DNA of 9,475 bases, from positions 227 through 9,701 of the forward strand of contig DCGJ01000036.1 in assembly GCA_002315495.1 (NCBI GenBank). The letters are read 5' to 3'. Position numbers and translations under genes: made by a program. This stretch comes from Lachnoclostridium sp. UBA1781. Its GTDB lineage: Bacteria; Bacillota; Clostridia; Lachnospirales; Lachnospiraceae. Every line of letters starts with the position of its first letter. Positions within the stretch are counted from its first letter, which is position 1. Below the pieces are notes generated by a model. It worked only from the letters and a program-made list of their open reading frames with translations, was not told the DNA's origin and did not search any database. This document shows positions 1 through 6,511 of the stretch, one piece after another.

Positions 1-544
1 TGTTGGTGGTCAGGGAACCCTTCTTACCAGCAGAATTCTTGGAAAATTAGCTACTAATGCAGGATATGATGTTAAACTTTCAGAAGTACACGGAATGGCT
101 CAAAGGGGCGGTAGCGTAGTAACCTTTGTACGCTACGGAGAAAAGGTGAGTGAACCGATTGTAGAAGAAGGTCAGGCTGATGTTTTGATTGCCTTTGAGC
201 GTTTGGAAGCCCTTCGTTATGCACACTTTTTGAAGAAAGATGGTGTTATCATCTTAAATGACCAGAGAATTGATCCAATGCCTGTTGTGATCGGTGCCGC
301 AAAGTATCCGGAAGGAATTGTGGAAAGCCTTGAAGCAAAATACAAGGTATTGAAGATTGATGCCATGGCAGAAGCGAAGAAGCTCGGTAACTCCAGAACC
401 TTCAATGTCATCGTTCTCGGAATGGCCGCTAAGCATATGGATTTCGAAAAGGAAGCATGGCTTGAAGTGATTGAAAAGACCGTTCCGCAGAAGACCATTG
501 AAATCAACAAGGCTGCATTTTTGGCAGGTTATGAAATGGCATAA
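1..544 (+). CDS. iorB: Indolepyruvate:ferredoxin oxidoreductase beta subunit (3' part)
   Basis: The gene enters from the left edge; the first complete codon is at base 2 and 180 residues are visible before TAA. The visible start reads VGGQGTLLTSRILG, the glycine-rich N-terminal motif of the gamma-type domain of 2-oxoacid:ferredoxin oxidoreductases, so probably only about 10 residues are missing. It is followed by the family block SEVHGMAQRGGSVVTFVRYG. In this family IorB pairs with the thiamine-diphosphate subunit IorA and oxidatively decarboxylates aryl pyruvates (indolepyruvate, phenylpyruvate) to aryl-acetyl-CoA, reducing ferredoxin, in the cytoplasm of anaerobes. iorA is expected just upstream, outside the window. 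The first internal ATG (95) lies after the conserved N-terminal motif and is not the start. No frameshift or loss of motif is seen. Confidence 0.93.
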   Translation, partial: VGGQGTLLTSRILGKLATNAGYDVKLSEVHGMAQRGGSVVTFVRYGEKVSEPIVEEGQADVLIAFERLEALRYAHFLKKDGVIILNDQRIDPMPVVIGAAKYPEGIVESLEAKYKVLKIDAMAEAKKLGNSRTFNVIVLGMAAKHMDFEKEAWLEVIEKTVPQKTIEINKAAFLAGYEMA

Positions 545-566
545 AGCCGTGAGTGCTATGTGATTT

Positions 567-581
567 GGAATAAGTTATTCC
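567..581. repeat. 15-bp palindrome in the iorB-PHP gap
   Basis: GGAATAA-G-TTATTCC is a perfect 7-bp inverted repeat around one base, between the iorB stop and the PHP gene start. No T-run follows, so it is not an intrinsic terminator. It could be a small operator or a weak 5-bp stem with a 5-nt loop. The function is unknown. The only other thing I see in this short gap is the ribosome binding site of the next gene. Confidence 0.35.
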
Positions 582-613
582 TATGAATGGACAATATTGA
601 TAGGAGATTATTG

Positions 614-1294
614 ATGTATAAAGTAGAGACGCATTTGCATACAAAGGAAGGCAGTGCCTGTTCCTCAATGACAGGAGCTGAGCAGGCAAGAGCTCGTAAA
701 GCAGACGGATATGATACCATTATTGTTACAGATCATTTCTTTCGTGGTAATTCCAGGCCGAATCGTGATCAGTCCTGGGAGGGATATGTCAATGATTTTT
801 GCAGTGGGTATGAGAATGCCAAGGCAGAAGGCGATAAGATCGGACTTAACGTTCTGTTTGGATGGGAGGAAGCATTTCACGGGGCCGAGTTTTTAGTATA
901 CGGACTTGATAAAGAGTGGCTTCTGCGTCATCCGGAGATGATCAGCTGGACGCCTCCTCAGCAGTGGGAGGCGGTGAAACGAGATGGAGGTATGATTATT
1001 CAGCCGCATCCGTTCCGACAGAGAGATTATTTGATAGGAATCTCTTTGTATCCGGATTATGTTGACGGTTGTGAGGTTATTAATTCCTCACAGCCTAAGA
1101 TTATGAATGACCGTGCAAACTGGTATGCTGACCAGTTTGGACTTCGTAAAACAGCCGGCAGTGACATTCACCATGCGTATTCGATTAATGGTGGCATGTT
1201 GTTTGAGCAGCCAATCGTTACAATTCAGGATTATATTGATGCGATTATGAATCAGAAGCCATATCAGCTTTTGGATGTTCATTCTGAAAAGTAA
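614..1294 (+). CDS. PHP-domain metal-dependent phosphoesterase
   Basis: A 226-residue cytoplasmic protein of the PHP (polymerase and histidinol phosphatase) superfamily. Metal-binding motifs appear in order: HLH at residues 7-9, TDHFF at 39-43 (D40, H41), GWEEAFHG at 83-90, QPHPF at 130-134 and GSDIHH at 182-187. Together they form the usual tri-metal centre for phosphoester hydrolysis. The start at 614 is chosen over an in-frame ATG at 587 because AGGAG (602-606) lies 7 bases before it and because the HLH motif then falls at the extreme N-terminus, as is usual. It is a stand-alone PHP domain; no polymerase or other domain is attached. The substrate cannot be read from the sequence: nucleotide phosphates, oligonucleotides and histidinol phosphate are all known in the superfamily. 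It is 15 bp ahead of a methyltransferase gene, probably co-transcribed. Confidence 0.85.
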   Translation: MYKVETHLHTKEGSACSSMTGAEQARARKADGYDTIIVTDHFFRGNSRPNRDQSWEGYVNDFCSGYENAKAEGDKIGLNVLFGWEEAFHGAEFLVYGLDKEWLLRHPEMISWTPPQQWEAVKRDGGMIIQPHPFRQRDYLIGISLYPDYVDGCEVINSSQPKIMNDRANWYADQFGLRKTAGSDIHHAYSINGGMLFEQPIVTIQDYIDAIMNQKPYQLLDVHSEK

Positions 1295-1309
1295 CACGAA
1301 AGAGGGACT

Positions 1310-2773
1310 ATGAAAGAATTAATTGCTGCAATTGAGCAAGGAGAACAGGTTCGAAATTCGCTTTCGGACCTTGTTTTGTTGGTGAAAACAGAAGGGAAAG
1401 ACGCATTTTATGAAGCTGTAGGCGATGTCCCGACCTTTATTTACAAGTTATTTACCAATGATGACCCGAAGGTTCGTAAAAATGCGGCAAAACTTTGCGA
1501 ATTGCTCCCTGACACTTCCCTGATTGGAATCCTTTGGGAGGCCTATGCCAAGGAGGGAACGTACTATGTTCGTCCTTGTATCTTAGAGGGTTTTAAGGGA
1601 AAAGATGTTACCGAACTAAAGCCGGATTTTCGTCAGAGAAGAGATATGTTACTGCAGATGGAGGTTTCTGACGAGAATAAGAAGCATGTTTTAGCGGAGA
1701 TTCAGGCCTATAACGATTTGCTTCTTACAAGTGTGCTTTCGAAGCATCGGTATGTGACGCATTTTCATCCGGTTGATGTGATTTTAACCTGCGGATTAGA
1801 GCAGCGCGATGTGGTTTTGGAAAGCATCGATGAGGAGAAGAAAAAAGCGGTCGGACCCGGAATTATGGTTCGTACAGAGCGTGTGGAGGAGCTCTTTTAT
1901 AATCGCCTGTTTAAGGAAATGCTCTTTGCCCTTTCTGATTTGAAAGCACTTCCCGAGGATCCTTATGAACTTGCTGAGAAAGTTGCCGCAAGCAAACTTC
2001 TTGATTTTCTAAAACTTTGTCATGAGGGTGATTCGATTTGGCGGTACCGTGTGAATCTTAGGACGAATTGGGACGATAAAAAGAAGTCCTTATTCATTAA
2101 GCGATTTGCGGGGGAATTGCAAAGAGAATCCATGGGGGCTCTTGTTAACGATGGAGCCAATTATGAAATGGAACTCCGGATTGTTCCTTCGAATTCGAAT
2201 CTGCGTGTGCTTATAAAACTGTTTACGCTTAAGGATGAACGATTTAACTATCGTGTAAAGACGGTTGCACAGAGCATTCATCCAACCGATGCAGCTCTGA
2301 TGATGAAACTGTGTGAACCGTATCTTAGAAAGAACAGCCAGGTATTGGATCCGTTCTGCGGAGTTGGAACGATGCTCGTGGAGCGTAATGAAGTGAGCAG
2401 CATTTCCCCGGTTTACGGAATTGATACCTTTGGCGAAGCAATCGAAAAGGCTGAATTCAATTGTAAAAAGGCTGGGCTTCGTGTGAATTTTATTCATCGA
2501 GATTTCTTTGATTTCAAGCATGATTATCTGTTTGATGAAATCATCACCAATATGCCGTTTAGCATGGAGGCGGATCAGAGTAAGATTGCAATGATTTATC
2601 GGGCGTTCTTTGTGAAAGCAAAAGAGCACCTGAAGGAGGATGGGGTTATCTGTTTGTATTCAAGAAATCCGTCATTGGTTAAGAGCGGAGCGAAGGAGAA
2701 TGGATATACCATTAAGGAGCAGTTCCTGATTCATGAAAAGGAACAGGCTTATGTATATGTATTAACAAAGTAA
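1310..2773 (+). CDS. HEAT-repeat / THUMP-like SAM-dependent methyltransferase (probably RNA-directed)
   Basis: A 487-residue cytoplasmic protein in three parts. Residues about 1-130 are helical with a HEAT-like stretch (DDPKVRKNAAKLCELLPD at 51-68). Residues about 185-315 resemble a THUMP-type RNA-binding region, with YEMELRI and LRVLIKLFTLKDERFNYR as its core strands. Residues about 320-487 form a Rossmann-type methyltransferase with the SAM-binding motif VLDPFCGVGT (345-354) and a catalytic-loop motif TNMPF (413-417). The order THUMP then DPxCGxGT then N-x-P-F matches the Trm11/Trm14/RlmL class that makes N2-methylguanine in tRNA or rRNA. NMPF differs from the commoner NPPY or DPPYG and is nearer to DMPFG of THUMPD3-like proteins. 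Target RNA is unknown. The start has GAGGG only 3 bases upstream, a short spacing. A terminator follows directly. Confidence 0.75.
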   Translation: MKELIAAIEQGEQVRNSLSDLVLLVKTEGKDAFYEAVGDVPTFIYKLFTNDDPKVRKNAAKLCELLPDTSLIGILWEAYAKEGTYYVRPCILEGFKGKDVTELKPDFRQRRDMLLQMEVSDENKKHVLAEIQAYNDLLLTSVLSKHRYVTHFHPVDVILTCGLEQRDVVLESIDEEKKKAVGPGIMVRTERVEELFYNRLFKEMLFALSDLKALPEDPYELAEKVAASKLLDFLKLCHEGDSIWRYRVNLRTNWDDKKKSLFIKRFAGELQRESMGALVNDGANYEMELRIVPSNSNLRVLIKLFTLKDERFNYRVKTVAQSIHPTDAALMMKLCEPYLRKNSQVLDPFCGVGTMLVERNEVSSISPVYGIDTFGEAIEKAEFNCKKAGLRVNFIHRDFFDFKHDYLFDEIITNMPFSMEADQSKIAMIYRAFFVKAKEHLKEDGVICLYSRNPSLVKSGAKENGYTIKEQFLIHEKEQAYVYVLTK

Positions 2774-2777
2774 AGTC

Positions 2778-2807
2778 AGGGTTTCGGGAATCCGAAACCC
2801 TATTTTT
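2778..2807 (+). terminator. Intrinsic terminator or attenuator before nfo
   Basis: A perfect 10-bp stem AGGGTTTCGG / CCGAAACCCT with a GAAT loop is followed by ATTTTT, 4 bases after the methyltransferase stop. The nfo ribosome binding site GGAGG (2808-2812) begins on the very next base. No convincing promoter is visible between this hairpin and nfo, so nfo depends either on read-through or on a promoter inside the methyltransferase gene. Confidence 0.85.
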
Positions 2808-2820
2808 GGAGGAAAACAGT

Positions 2821-3732
2821 ATGATTCTTGGTTCTCATGTCGGTATGGGTGGAAAAGAAATGTTTCTGGGCTCGGTAAAAGAAGCGATTTCATACGGAGC
2901 GGATACGTTTATGGTGTACACCGGGGCTCCTCAGAATACCCGTCGTAAGGAGGTTTCCGAACTTCGTATTGCCGAAGCAAAAGCAAAGATGAGCGAGGTC
3001 GGAATTCAAAATTTTATCGTTCATGCACCTTACATTATTAATCTTGGAAATGCAGCAAAAGAAGAAACCTTCCAACTTGGGGTGGATTTTTTAGTTACCG
3101 AGTTGCAGCGCACCGAAGCAATGGGAAGCGAGACACTTGTTCTTCACCCGGGTTCTCATGTTGGAGAAGGGATTGATGTCGGTATTTCGCAGATTGTTAA
3201 GGGCTTGAACCTTGTGTTTGAGCAATACAATGGACCTGTTAAGGTGGCGCTTGAGACAATGGCCGGAAAGGGAAGTGAGGTTGGTTCTCGTTTTGAGGAG
3301 TTGTCCCGCATTTACGATGGTGTAACGAATAACAATATGCTTCGCATCTGCTTTGATACCTGTCATGTAAATGATGCAGGTTATGATCTTGTAAATGATA
3401 CCGAAGGCGTATTCAAGGAGTTTCGCAGATTTTTCCCAACCAATCAGATTGCTGCGGTTCATCTGAATGATAGTATGAATCCGCGCGGAGCTGCAAAGGA
3501 CCGTCATGCAAATGTGGGATTTGGTACGCTCGGCTTTGATACACTTCTTCGAATTTGTAATATGGACTTTCTTAGCAATACTCCGATTATTTTGGAAACT
3601 CCGTATGTTCCGAGAGAAGGCGCAAAAGAGCGTGAATTTGCACCTTATAAGTTTGAAATTGAGATGATTAGAAAAGGTGTGTTTGATCCGGAGTTATTGG
3701 AACGCGTAAGAAAAGAGGCATTAGGAGAGTAG
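2821..3732 (+). CDS. nfo: Endonuclease IV, AP endonuclease
   Basis: A 303-residue TIM-barrel, tri-zinc class II AP endonuclease that cuts the DNA backbone 5' of abasic sites and clears blocked 3' ends in base excision repair. All nine family metal ligands can be placed: H68 (VHAP), H109 (LHPG), E145 (LETMAGKG), D179 and H182 (CFDTCH), H214 (VHLND), D227 and H229 (KDRHANVG), E259 (ILETP). The start at 2821 gives the typical N-terminus MILGSHVGMGGKEM and has GGAGG 8 bases upstream. An in-frame TTG at 2806 lies inside the terminator T-run and is rejected. It ends in TAG, 2 bp before the phosphopantetheinyl transferase ATG, so those two genes are probably translationally coupled. Length is slightly above the roughly 280 residues of the E. 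coli protein. Confidence 0.97.
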   Translation: MILGSHVGMGGKEMFLGSVKEAISYGADTFMVYTGAPQNTRRKEVSELRIAEAKAKMSEVGIQNFIVHAPYIINLGNAAKEETFQLGVDFLVTELQRTEAMGSETLVLHPGSHVGEGIDVGISQIVKGLNLVFEQYNGPVKVALETMAGKGSEVGSRFEELSRIYDGVTNNNMLRICFDTCHVNDAGYDLVNDTEGVFKEFRRFFPTNQIAAVHLNDSMNPRGAAKDRHANVGFGTLGFDTLLRICNMDFLSNTPIILETPYVPREGAKEREFAPYKFEIEMIRKGVFDPELLERVRKEALGE

Positions 3733-3734
3733 GT

Positions 3735-4322
3735 ATGAAGAATGTGATTGAACACCCAAGATATACGCTTTATCTTGCGGATCGCAGTGAAGTAACCTTG
3801 GTAGAGCCGTATTTGCTCGAAAGTCTCAGGCAGAAGAAGCTTCAATATGCAAAGCGTGACGATGTGAAGGAAGAGATACTATATAGCGGAAGTTTTTTGA
3901 GACAGTGTCTTACGGAGTATGGGATTGATTTAGGAAATAAACCGTTGGAGGTATATTATAATTTCAAGGCAAAACCATACCCGGAAAGCAGAGATTACTT
4001 CTATAATATTTCTCACAGCGGAAACTACCTGGCGATTGTCGTATCGCGGGAAGAGGTTGGTGTCGATGTGGAAGAACGAAAGCCACTAAAGGTTGATATC
4101 TCCGGTCGATTGTTGTCGGAAGCTGAGCTTATTGAGTATCAGACGCTTTCGGAGGAGCAAAAAAACGATTATTTGATTTCTGCCTGGACGAAGAAGGAAA
4201 GCATCGGAAAATGCATAGGAGAGGGAGTAACCTCCAATCTCTGGGAAGAACTAGGTGATACTTTTCAGATTGATACCTTTAAAGAAGATGCATTTTTTGT
4301 CAGTGTTTGTTATCGAAAGTAA
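3735..4322 (+). CDS. 4'-phosphopantetheinyl transferase, Sfp superfamily
   Basis: A 195-residue cytoplasmic enzyme that moves the phosphopantetheine arm of coenzyme A to a conserved serine of carrier proteins. The Sfp/Gsp/HetI motifs are present in order: KPYP at 80-83, NISHSG at 91-96, VGVDVEERKP at 108-117 (Mg-binding D111 and E113) and WTKKESIGK at 151-159 (E155, K159). It is shorter than B. subtilis Sfp (about 224 residues) but keeps both pseudo-dimer halves. The ribosome binding site AGGAGAG (3723-3729) lies inside the end of nfo, and the genes are 2 bp apart. No carrier protein or synthase gene is nearby, so the partner (fatty acid ACP or a polyketide or peptide synthase elsewhere) cannot be told. 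Confidence 0.9.
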   Translation: MKNVIEHPRYTLYLADRSEVTLVEPYLLESLRQKKLQYAKRDDVKEEILYSGSFLRQCLTEYGIDLGNKPLEVYYNFKAKPYPESRDYFYNISHSGNYLAIVVSREEVGVDVEERKPLKVDISGRLLSEAELIEYQTLSEEQKNDYLISAWTKKESIGKCIGEGVTSNLWEELGDTFQIDTFKEDAFFVSVCYRK

Positions 4323-4355
4323 CACTATTTGCGGACAGACAAAACAGTTGATAAC

Positions 4356-4391
4356 AAAAAAGAGCTCGAATCGATTGGGATTCGAGCTCTT
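4356..4391 (-). terminator. Terminator between convergent PPTase gene and argG
   Basis: A perfect 13-bp stem, AAGAGCTCGAATC (4360-4372) with GATTCGAGCTCTT (4379-4391), encloses a 6-base loop. On the minus strand the stem runs into a T-tract (complement of A4356-A4361), making a strong terminator for argG, whose stop is 17 bases away. On the plus strand it is followed by ACTTTC, a poor T-tract, so it may act bidirectionally but less efficiently for the PPTase transcript. Confidence 0.9.
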
Positions 4392-4407
4392 ACTTTCGTA
4401 AGGGAAA

Positions 4408-5640
4408 TTACTTGTCGTTCTGATTCTTCTCAACTTCCTGAAGCATCATTGCACGAACCTTTAAGGAAAGACCAAAGAGGTTAATGAAACCGTTTGCATC
4501 CTTATGATCATACAAATCACCGGTCGTGAAGGAAGCGATGCTCTCATTGTAGAGAGAGTAAGGAGATACGGTACCCTGCTTAATGATGTTACCCTTGTAA
4601 AGCTTCATCTTAACTTCTCCGGTAACATACTGCTGGGTGCTCTCAACAAATGCCTGCAAAGCCTCGCGAAGAGGAGTGAACCAGTTTCCTTCGTAAACAA
4701 CGTTTGCAAAGCGGTTTCCGATTTCCTTCTTGCAGGAAAGCGTATTACGGTCGAGAATCAATTCTTCAAGCTGCTGATGTGCCTCGAACAAAATGGTTCC
4801 ACCAGGTGTTTCATATACACCACGGGACTTCATACCAACAACACGGTTTTCAACGATATCAACAATACCGATACCGTTTCTACCACCGATGACATTCAGC
4901 TTACGAATAATGTCGGCAACCTTCATCTGCTCGCCGTTAAGAGCGGTAGGAACACCCTTTTCGAATGTAAGGGAGATTTCTTCTGCCTTGTCAGGAGCAT
5001 TTTCCGGAGAAACGCCGAGAACGAGAAGGTGATCGTAGTTCGGAGCGTTGGACGGTCTCTCAAGCTCAAGACCTTCATGGCTGATGTGCCAAAGGTTACG
5101 GTCACGAGAGTACGCATTGTCATTGGAGCCAAATGCAAGCTCAATTCCATGAGCCTTACAGAAATCGATTTCAGCTTCACGGGAATCCATCTGCCAAAGC
5201 GGATCTCTCCATGGAGCAATAATCTTAATATCAGGAGCGAGAGCCTTGATACCAAGCTCGAAACGTACCTGATCATTACCCTTACCGGTAGCACCGTGAC
5301 AAATAGCAACAGCACCTTCCTTACGGGCAACCTCAACGAGTTTCTTTGCAATCAAAGGACGAGCCATGGAAGTACCAAGGAGATACTTATACTCATAAAC
5401 CGCATTTGCCTGAACGGTAGGAACGATGTAGTCCTCTGCGAACTCATCGCACACATCGATGATGTAGAGCTTTTCAGCACCACTGTACTGCGCACGCTCC
5501 TCCAAACCATCGAGCTCATTGCCCTGACCGCAGTCGATACAGCAACAAATTACATCATAATCATAGTTTTCCTTAAGCCATGGAATAATGGCTGTGGTAT
5601 CCAAACCACCGGAATATGCAAGAACAACTTTTTCTTTCAT
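4408..5640 (-). CDS. argG: Argininosuccinate synthase
   Basis: A 410-residue cytoplasmic enzyme joining citrulline and aspartate with ATP to give argininosuccinate, the penultimate step to arginine. The N-terminal ATP-binding P-loop AYSGGLDT (8-15) places it in the N-type ATP pyrophosphatase family. Further signatures are GTSMARPLIAK (89-99), the family signature HGATGKGNDQVRFE (115-128) and YSRDRNLWHISHEGLELE (177-194). The length is typical. The start has AGGAGG (complement of 5650-5655) 9 bases upstream and a good promoter before that. It is monocistronic, since a strong terminator follows and no argH is adjacent in the window. It faces away from maf and the argJBD operon, and its promoter shares an operator-like 11-mer with theirs. 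Confidence 0.98.
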   Translation of the reverse strand: MKEKVVLAYSGGLDTTAIIPWLKENYDYDVICCCIDCGQGNELDGLEERAQYSGAEKLYIIDVCDEFAEDYIVPTVQANAVYEYKYLLGTSMARPLIAKKLVEVARKEGAVAICHGATGKGNDQVRFELGIKALAPDIKIIAPWRDPLWQMDSREAEIDFCKAHGIELAFGSNDNAYSRDRNLWHISHEGLELERPSNAPNYDHLLVLGVSPENAPDKAEEISLTFEKGVPTALNGEQMKVADIIRKLNVIGGRNGIGIVDIVENRVVGMKSRGVYETPGGTILFEAHQQLEELILDRNTLSCKKEIGNRFANVVYEGNWFTPLREALQAFVESTQQYVTGEVKMKLYKGNIIKQGTVSPYSLYNESIASFTTGDLYDHKDANGFINLFGLSLKVRAMMLQEVEKNQNDK

Positions 5641-5681
5641 ATTAGGGTTCCTCCTAAATTAATTGTGATTAACTCACTTTG

Positions 5682-5695
5682 CTCATAAATATACA
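5682..5695 (-). promoter_or_regulatory. Candidate ArgR box over the argG -10
   Basis: Read on the minus strand the site is TGTATATTTATGAG, fitting the ARG-box skeleton TG-N-AT-N4-AT except for the last two bases. On the plus strand it contains ATAAATATACA (5685-5695), identical to 6490-6500 in the argJ operator. It covers the argG -10, a position suited to repression. The match to the known family pattern is imperfect; the shared 11-mer near two arginine promoters is the main support. Confidence 0.5.
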
Positions 5696-5716
5696 CCCGA
5701 AAGATAAAAAATGCAA
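5688..5716 (-). promoter_or_regulatory. argG promoter
   Basis: On the minus strand TTGCAT (-35, complement of 5711-5716), a 17-base spacer and TATATT (-10, complement of 5688-5693). Transcription should start near 5681, giving a leader of about 40 bases with AGGAGG before the argG ATG. No T-box, riboswitch or terminator hairpin is seen in this short leader, so control is probably at initiation. Confidence 0.7.
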
Positions 5717-5753
5717 CTAGCAAATTCGGGAAGAAATACTTTTTCGGAAGCGG

Positions 5754-5782
5754 TTGAATTTTACGGAGCATTTCCCTATAAT
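5754..5782 (+). promoter_or_regulatory. maf promoter
   Basis: TTGAAT (5754-5759), a 17-base spacer and a perfect TATAAT (5777-5782). The start point should lie near 5789. This rules out the ATG at 5755-5785 region codons of the maf frame as translation starts and supports 5814. The promoter is divergent from argG; the two -35 elements are 37 bp apart. Confidence 0.75.
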
Positions 5783-5813
5783 GTGCTATAGTAAAAAGAA
5801 AGAGATGTGTGAA

Positions 5814-6425
5814 ATGAAACAACAATATCCTATTATTTTAGCCAGTAATTCCCCCAGAAGACGTGAACTTTTGGAATTGATGGGGGTAAGCTTTACCGTG
5901 AAGGTATCGGATGTAAAAGAGATCACTACGGAACTTGAACCAGGAAAAATCGTGAGTGAATTGGCGTCTCTTAAGGCAAATGCTACCTATGCATCGGTAT
6001 GTTTCGAGCAAAACGCCGGTGTGTCTCAGGAGGTTGTCATCGGGTCGGATACGATGGTATGGCTGGATGGCGAGATTTTAGGGAAACCAAAGGATTTTGC
6101 GGATGCGAAGCGAATGATTTCCTTATTAAGTGGAAATACACACCAGGTTTATACAGGTGTGTCCGTCCTTTATCCAAATGCCGGGCATATGGAAGAAATT
6201 AGATTCTTTGTCAGTGCCGATGTCTCGGTTCAGAAGATGAGCGAATCGGAGATTACCTCGTATTGTGAGTCGAACGAGCCTTACGATAAAGCGGGCGGAT
6301 ATGGGATTCAGGGAGCATTTTCCAGATACATTACATCGATAAAGGGAGACTATTACACGATTATGGGGCTTCCGGTTAATGAATTATACAACAAACTAAA
6401 GGAAATCCATGTACTTTTTGTTTAG
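5814..6425 (+). CDS. maf: Maf family nucleoside triphosphate pyrophosphatase (dTTP/UTP type)
   Basis: A 203-residue cytoplasmic enzyme of the Maf/ITPase-like fold that hydrolyses non-canonical and some canonical pyrimidine nucleoside triphosphates to monophosphate and pyrophosphate; B. subtilis Maf is linked to septum formation. Motifs: ILASNSPRRREL (8-19), VVIGSDTMV (74-82) with catalytic D79, GKPKD (90-94) and EPYDKAGGYGIQG (155-167). The start at 5814 (MKQQYPIILASNSPRR) is chosen because longer in-frame starts lie on or before the mapped promoter; an ATG at 5805 adding three residues remains possible. The ribosome binding site is weak (AGAGA). It ends in TAG and the argJ promoter begins 9 bases later. 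Its place between argG and argJ is probably coincidental rather than functional. Confidence 0.93.
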   Translation: MKQQYPIILASNSPRRRELLELMGVSFTVKVSDVKEITTELEPGKIVSELASLKANATYASVCFEQNAGVSQEVVIGSDTMVWLDGEILGKPKDFADAKRMISLLSGNTHQVYTGVSVLYPNAGHMEEIRFFVSADVSVQKMSESEITSYCESNEPYDKAGGYGIQGAFSRYITSIKGDYYTIMGLPVNELYNKLKEIHVLFV

Positions 6426-6433
6426 TTTAGGGG

Positions 6434-6462
6434 TTGCAAATTTTGCATAACAAGTGTAATAT
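6434..6462 (+). promoter_or_regulatory. argJBD operon promoter
   Basis: TTGCAA (6434-6439), 17-base spacer, TAATAT (6457-6462), giving a predicted start near 6469 and a leader of about 57 bases to the ATG at 6526. The ArgR-box-like repeats lie right at and downstream of the predicted start. TTGCAT at 6443 with weaker -10 choices is an alternative. Confidence 0.55.
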
Positions 6463-6486
6463 CTGTGTATAAATATTGCATAACAA
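6443..6486 (+). repeat. Direct repeat TTGCATAACAA x2
   Basis: The 11-mer occurs at 6443-6453 and 6476-6486, exactly 33 bp apart (about three helical turns), with similar bases following (GTGTA and TGTATA). One copy lies inside the promoter spacer, the other abuts the second operator-like repeat. It may be part of the regulator binding array. Confidence 0.6.
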
Positions 6487-6500
6487 TGTATAAATATACA
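6466..6500 (+). promoter_or_regulatory. Tandem ArgR-box-like operator of argJBD
   Basis: TGTATAAATAT occurs at 6466-6476 and 6487-6497, 21 bp apart. The second copy extends to TGTATAAATATACA (6487-6500), an inverted repeat TGTATA-AA-TATACA that fits the ARG-box skeleton TG-N-AT-N4-AT-N-CA. In E. coli, ArgR boxes come in pairs with 21-bp centre spacing, contacted by one hexamer. Placement at the predicted transcription start fits repression by arginine. Assignment to ArgR is inference; no argR gene is in the window. Confidence 0.6.
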
Positions 6501-6511
6501 TTTATTCATAC

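Noticed and set aside
587..613. Upstream ATG start for the PHP gene
   Set aside because: No ribosome binding site precedes it, while AGGAG fits the ATG at 614 and the family N-terminus begins there.
4504..5688. A 394-codon open frame on the plus strand opposite argG
   Set aside because: It has no ribosome binding site or recognisable motif and lies fully antisense to an unmistakable argG; it is a by-product of argG codon use.
5696..5730. CCCGAA / TTCGGG inverted repeat between the argG and maf promoters
   Set aside because: Only 6 bp with a 23-base loop, no T-run and no match to a known operator; likely chance.
5754..5813. Longer N-terminus for Maf
   Set aside because: The extension overlaps the -35 and -10 elements of a near-consensus promoter and is not part of the Maf family.
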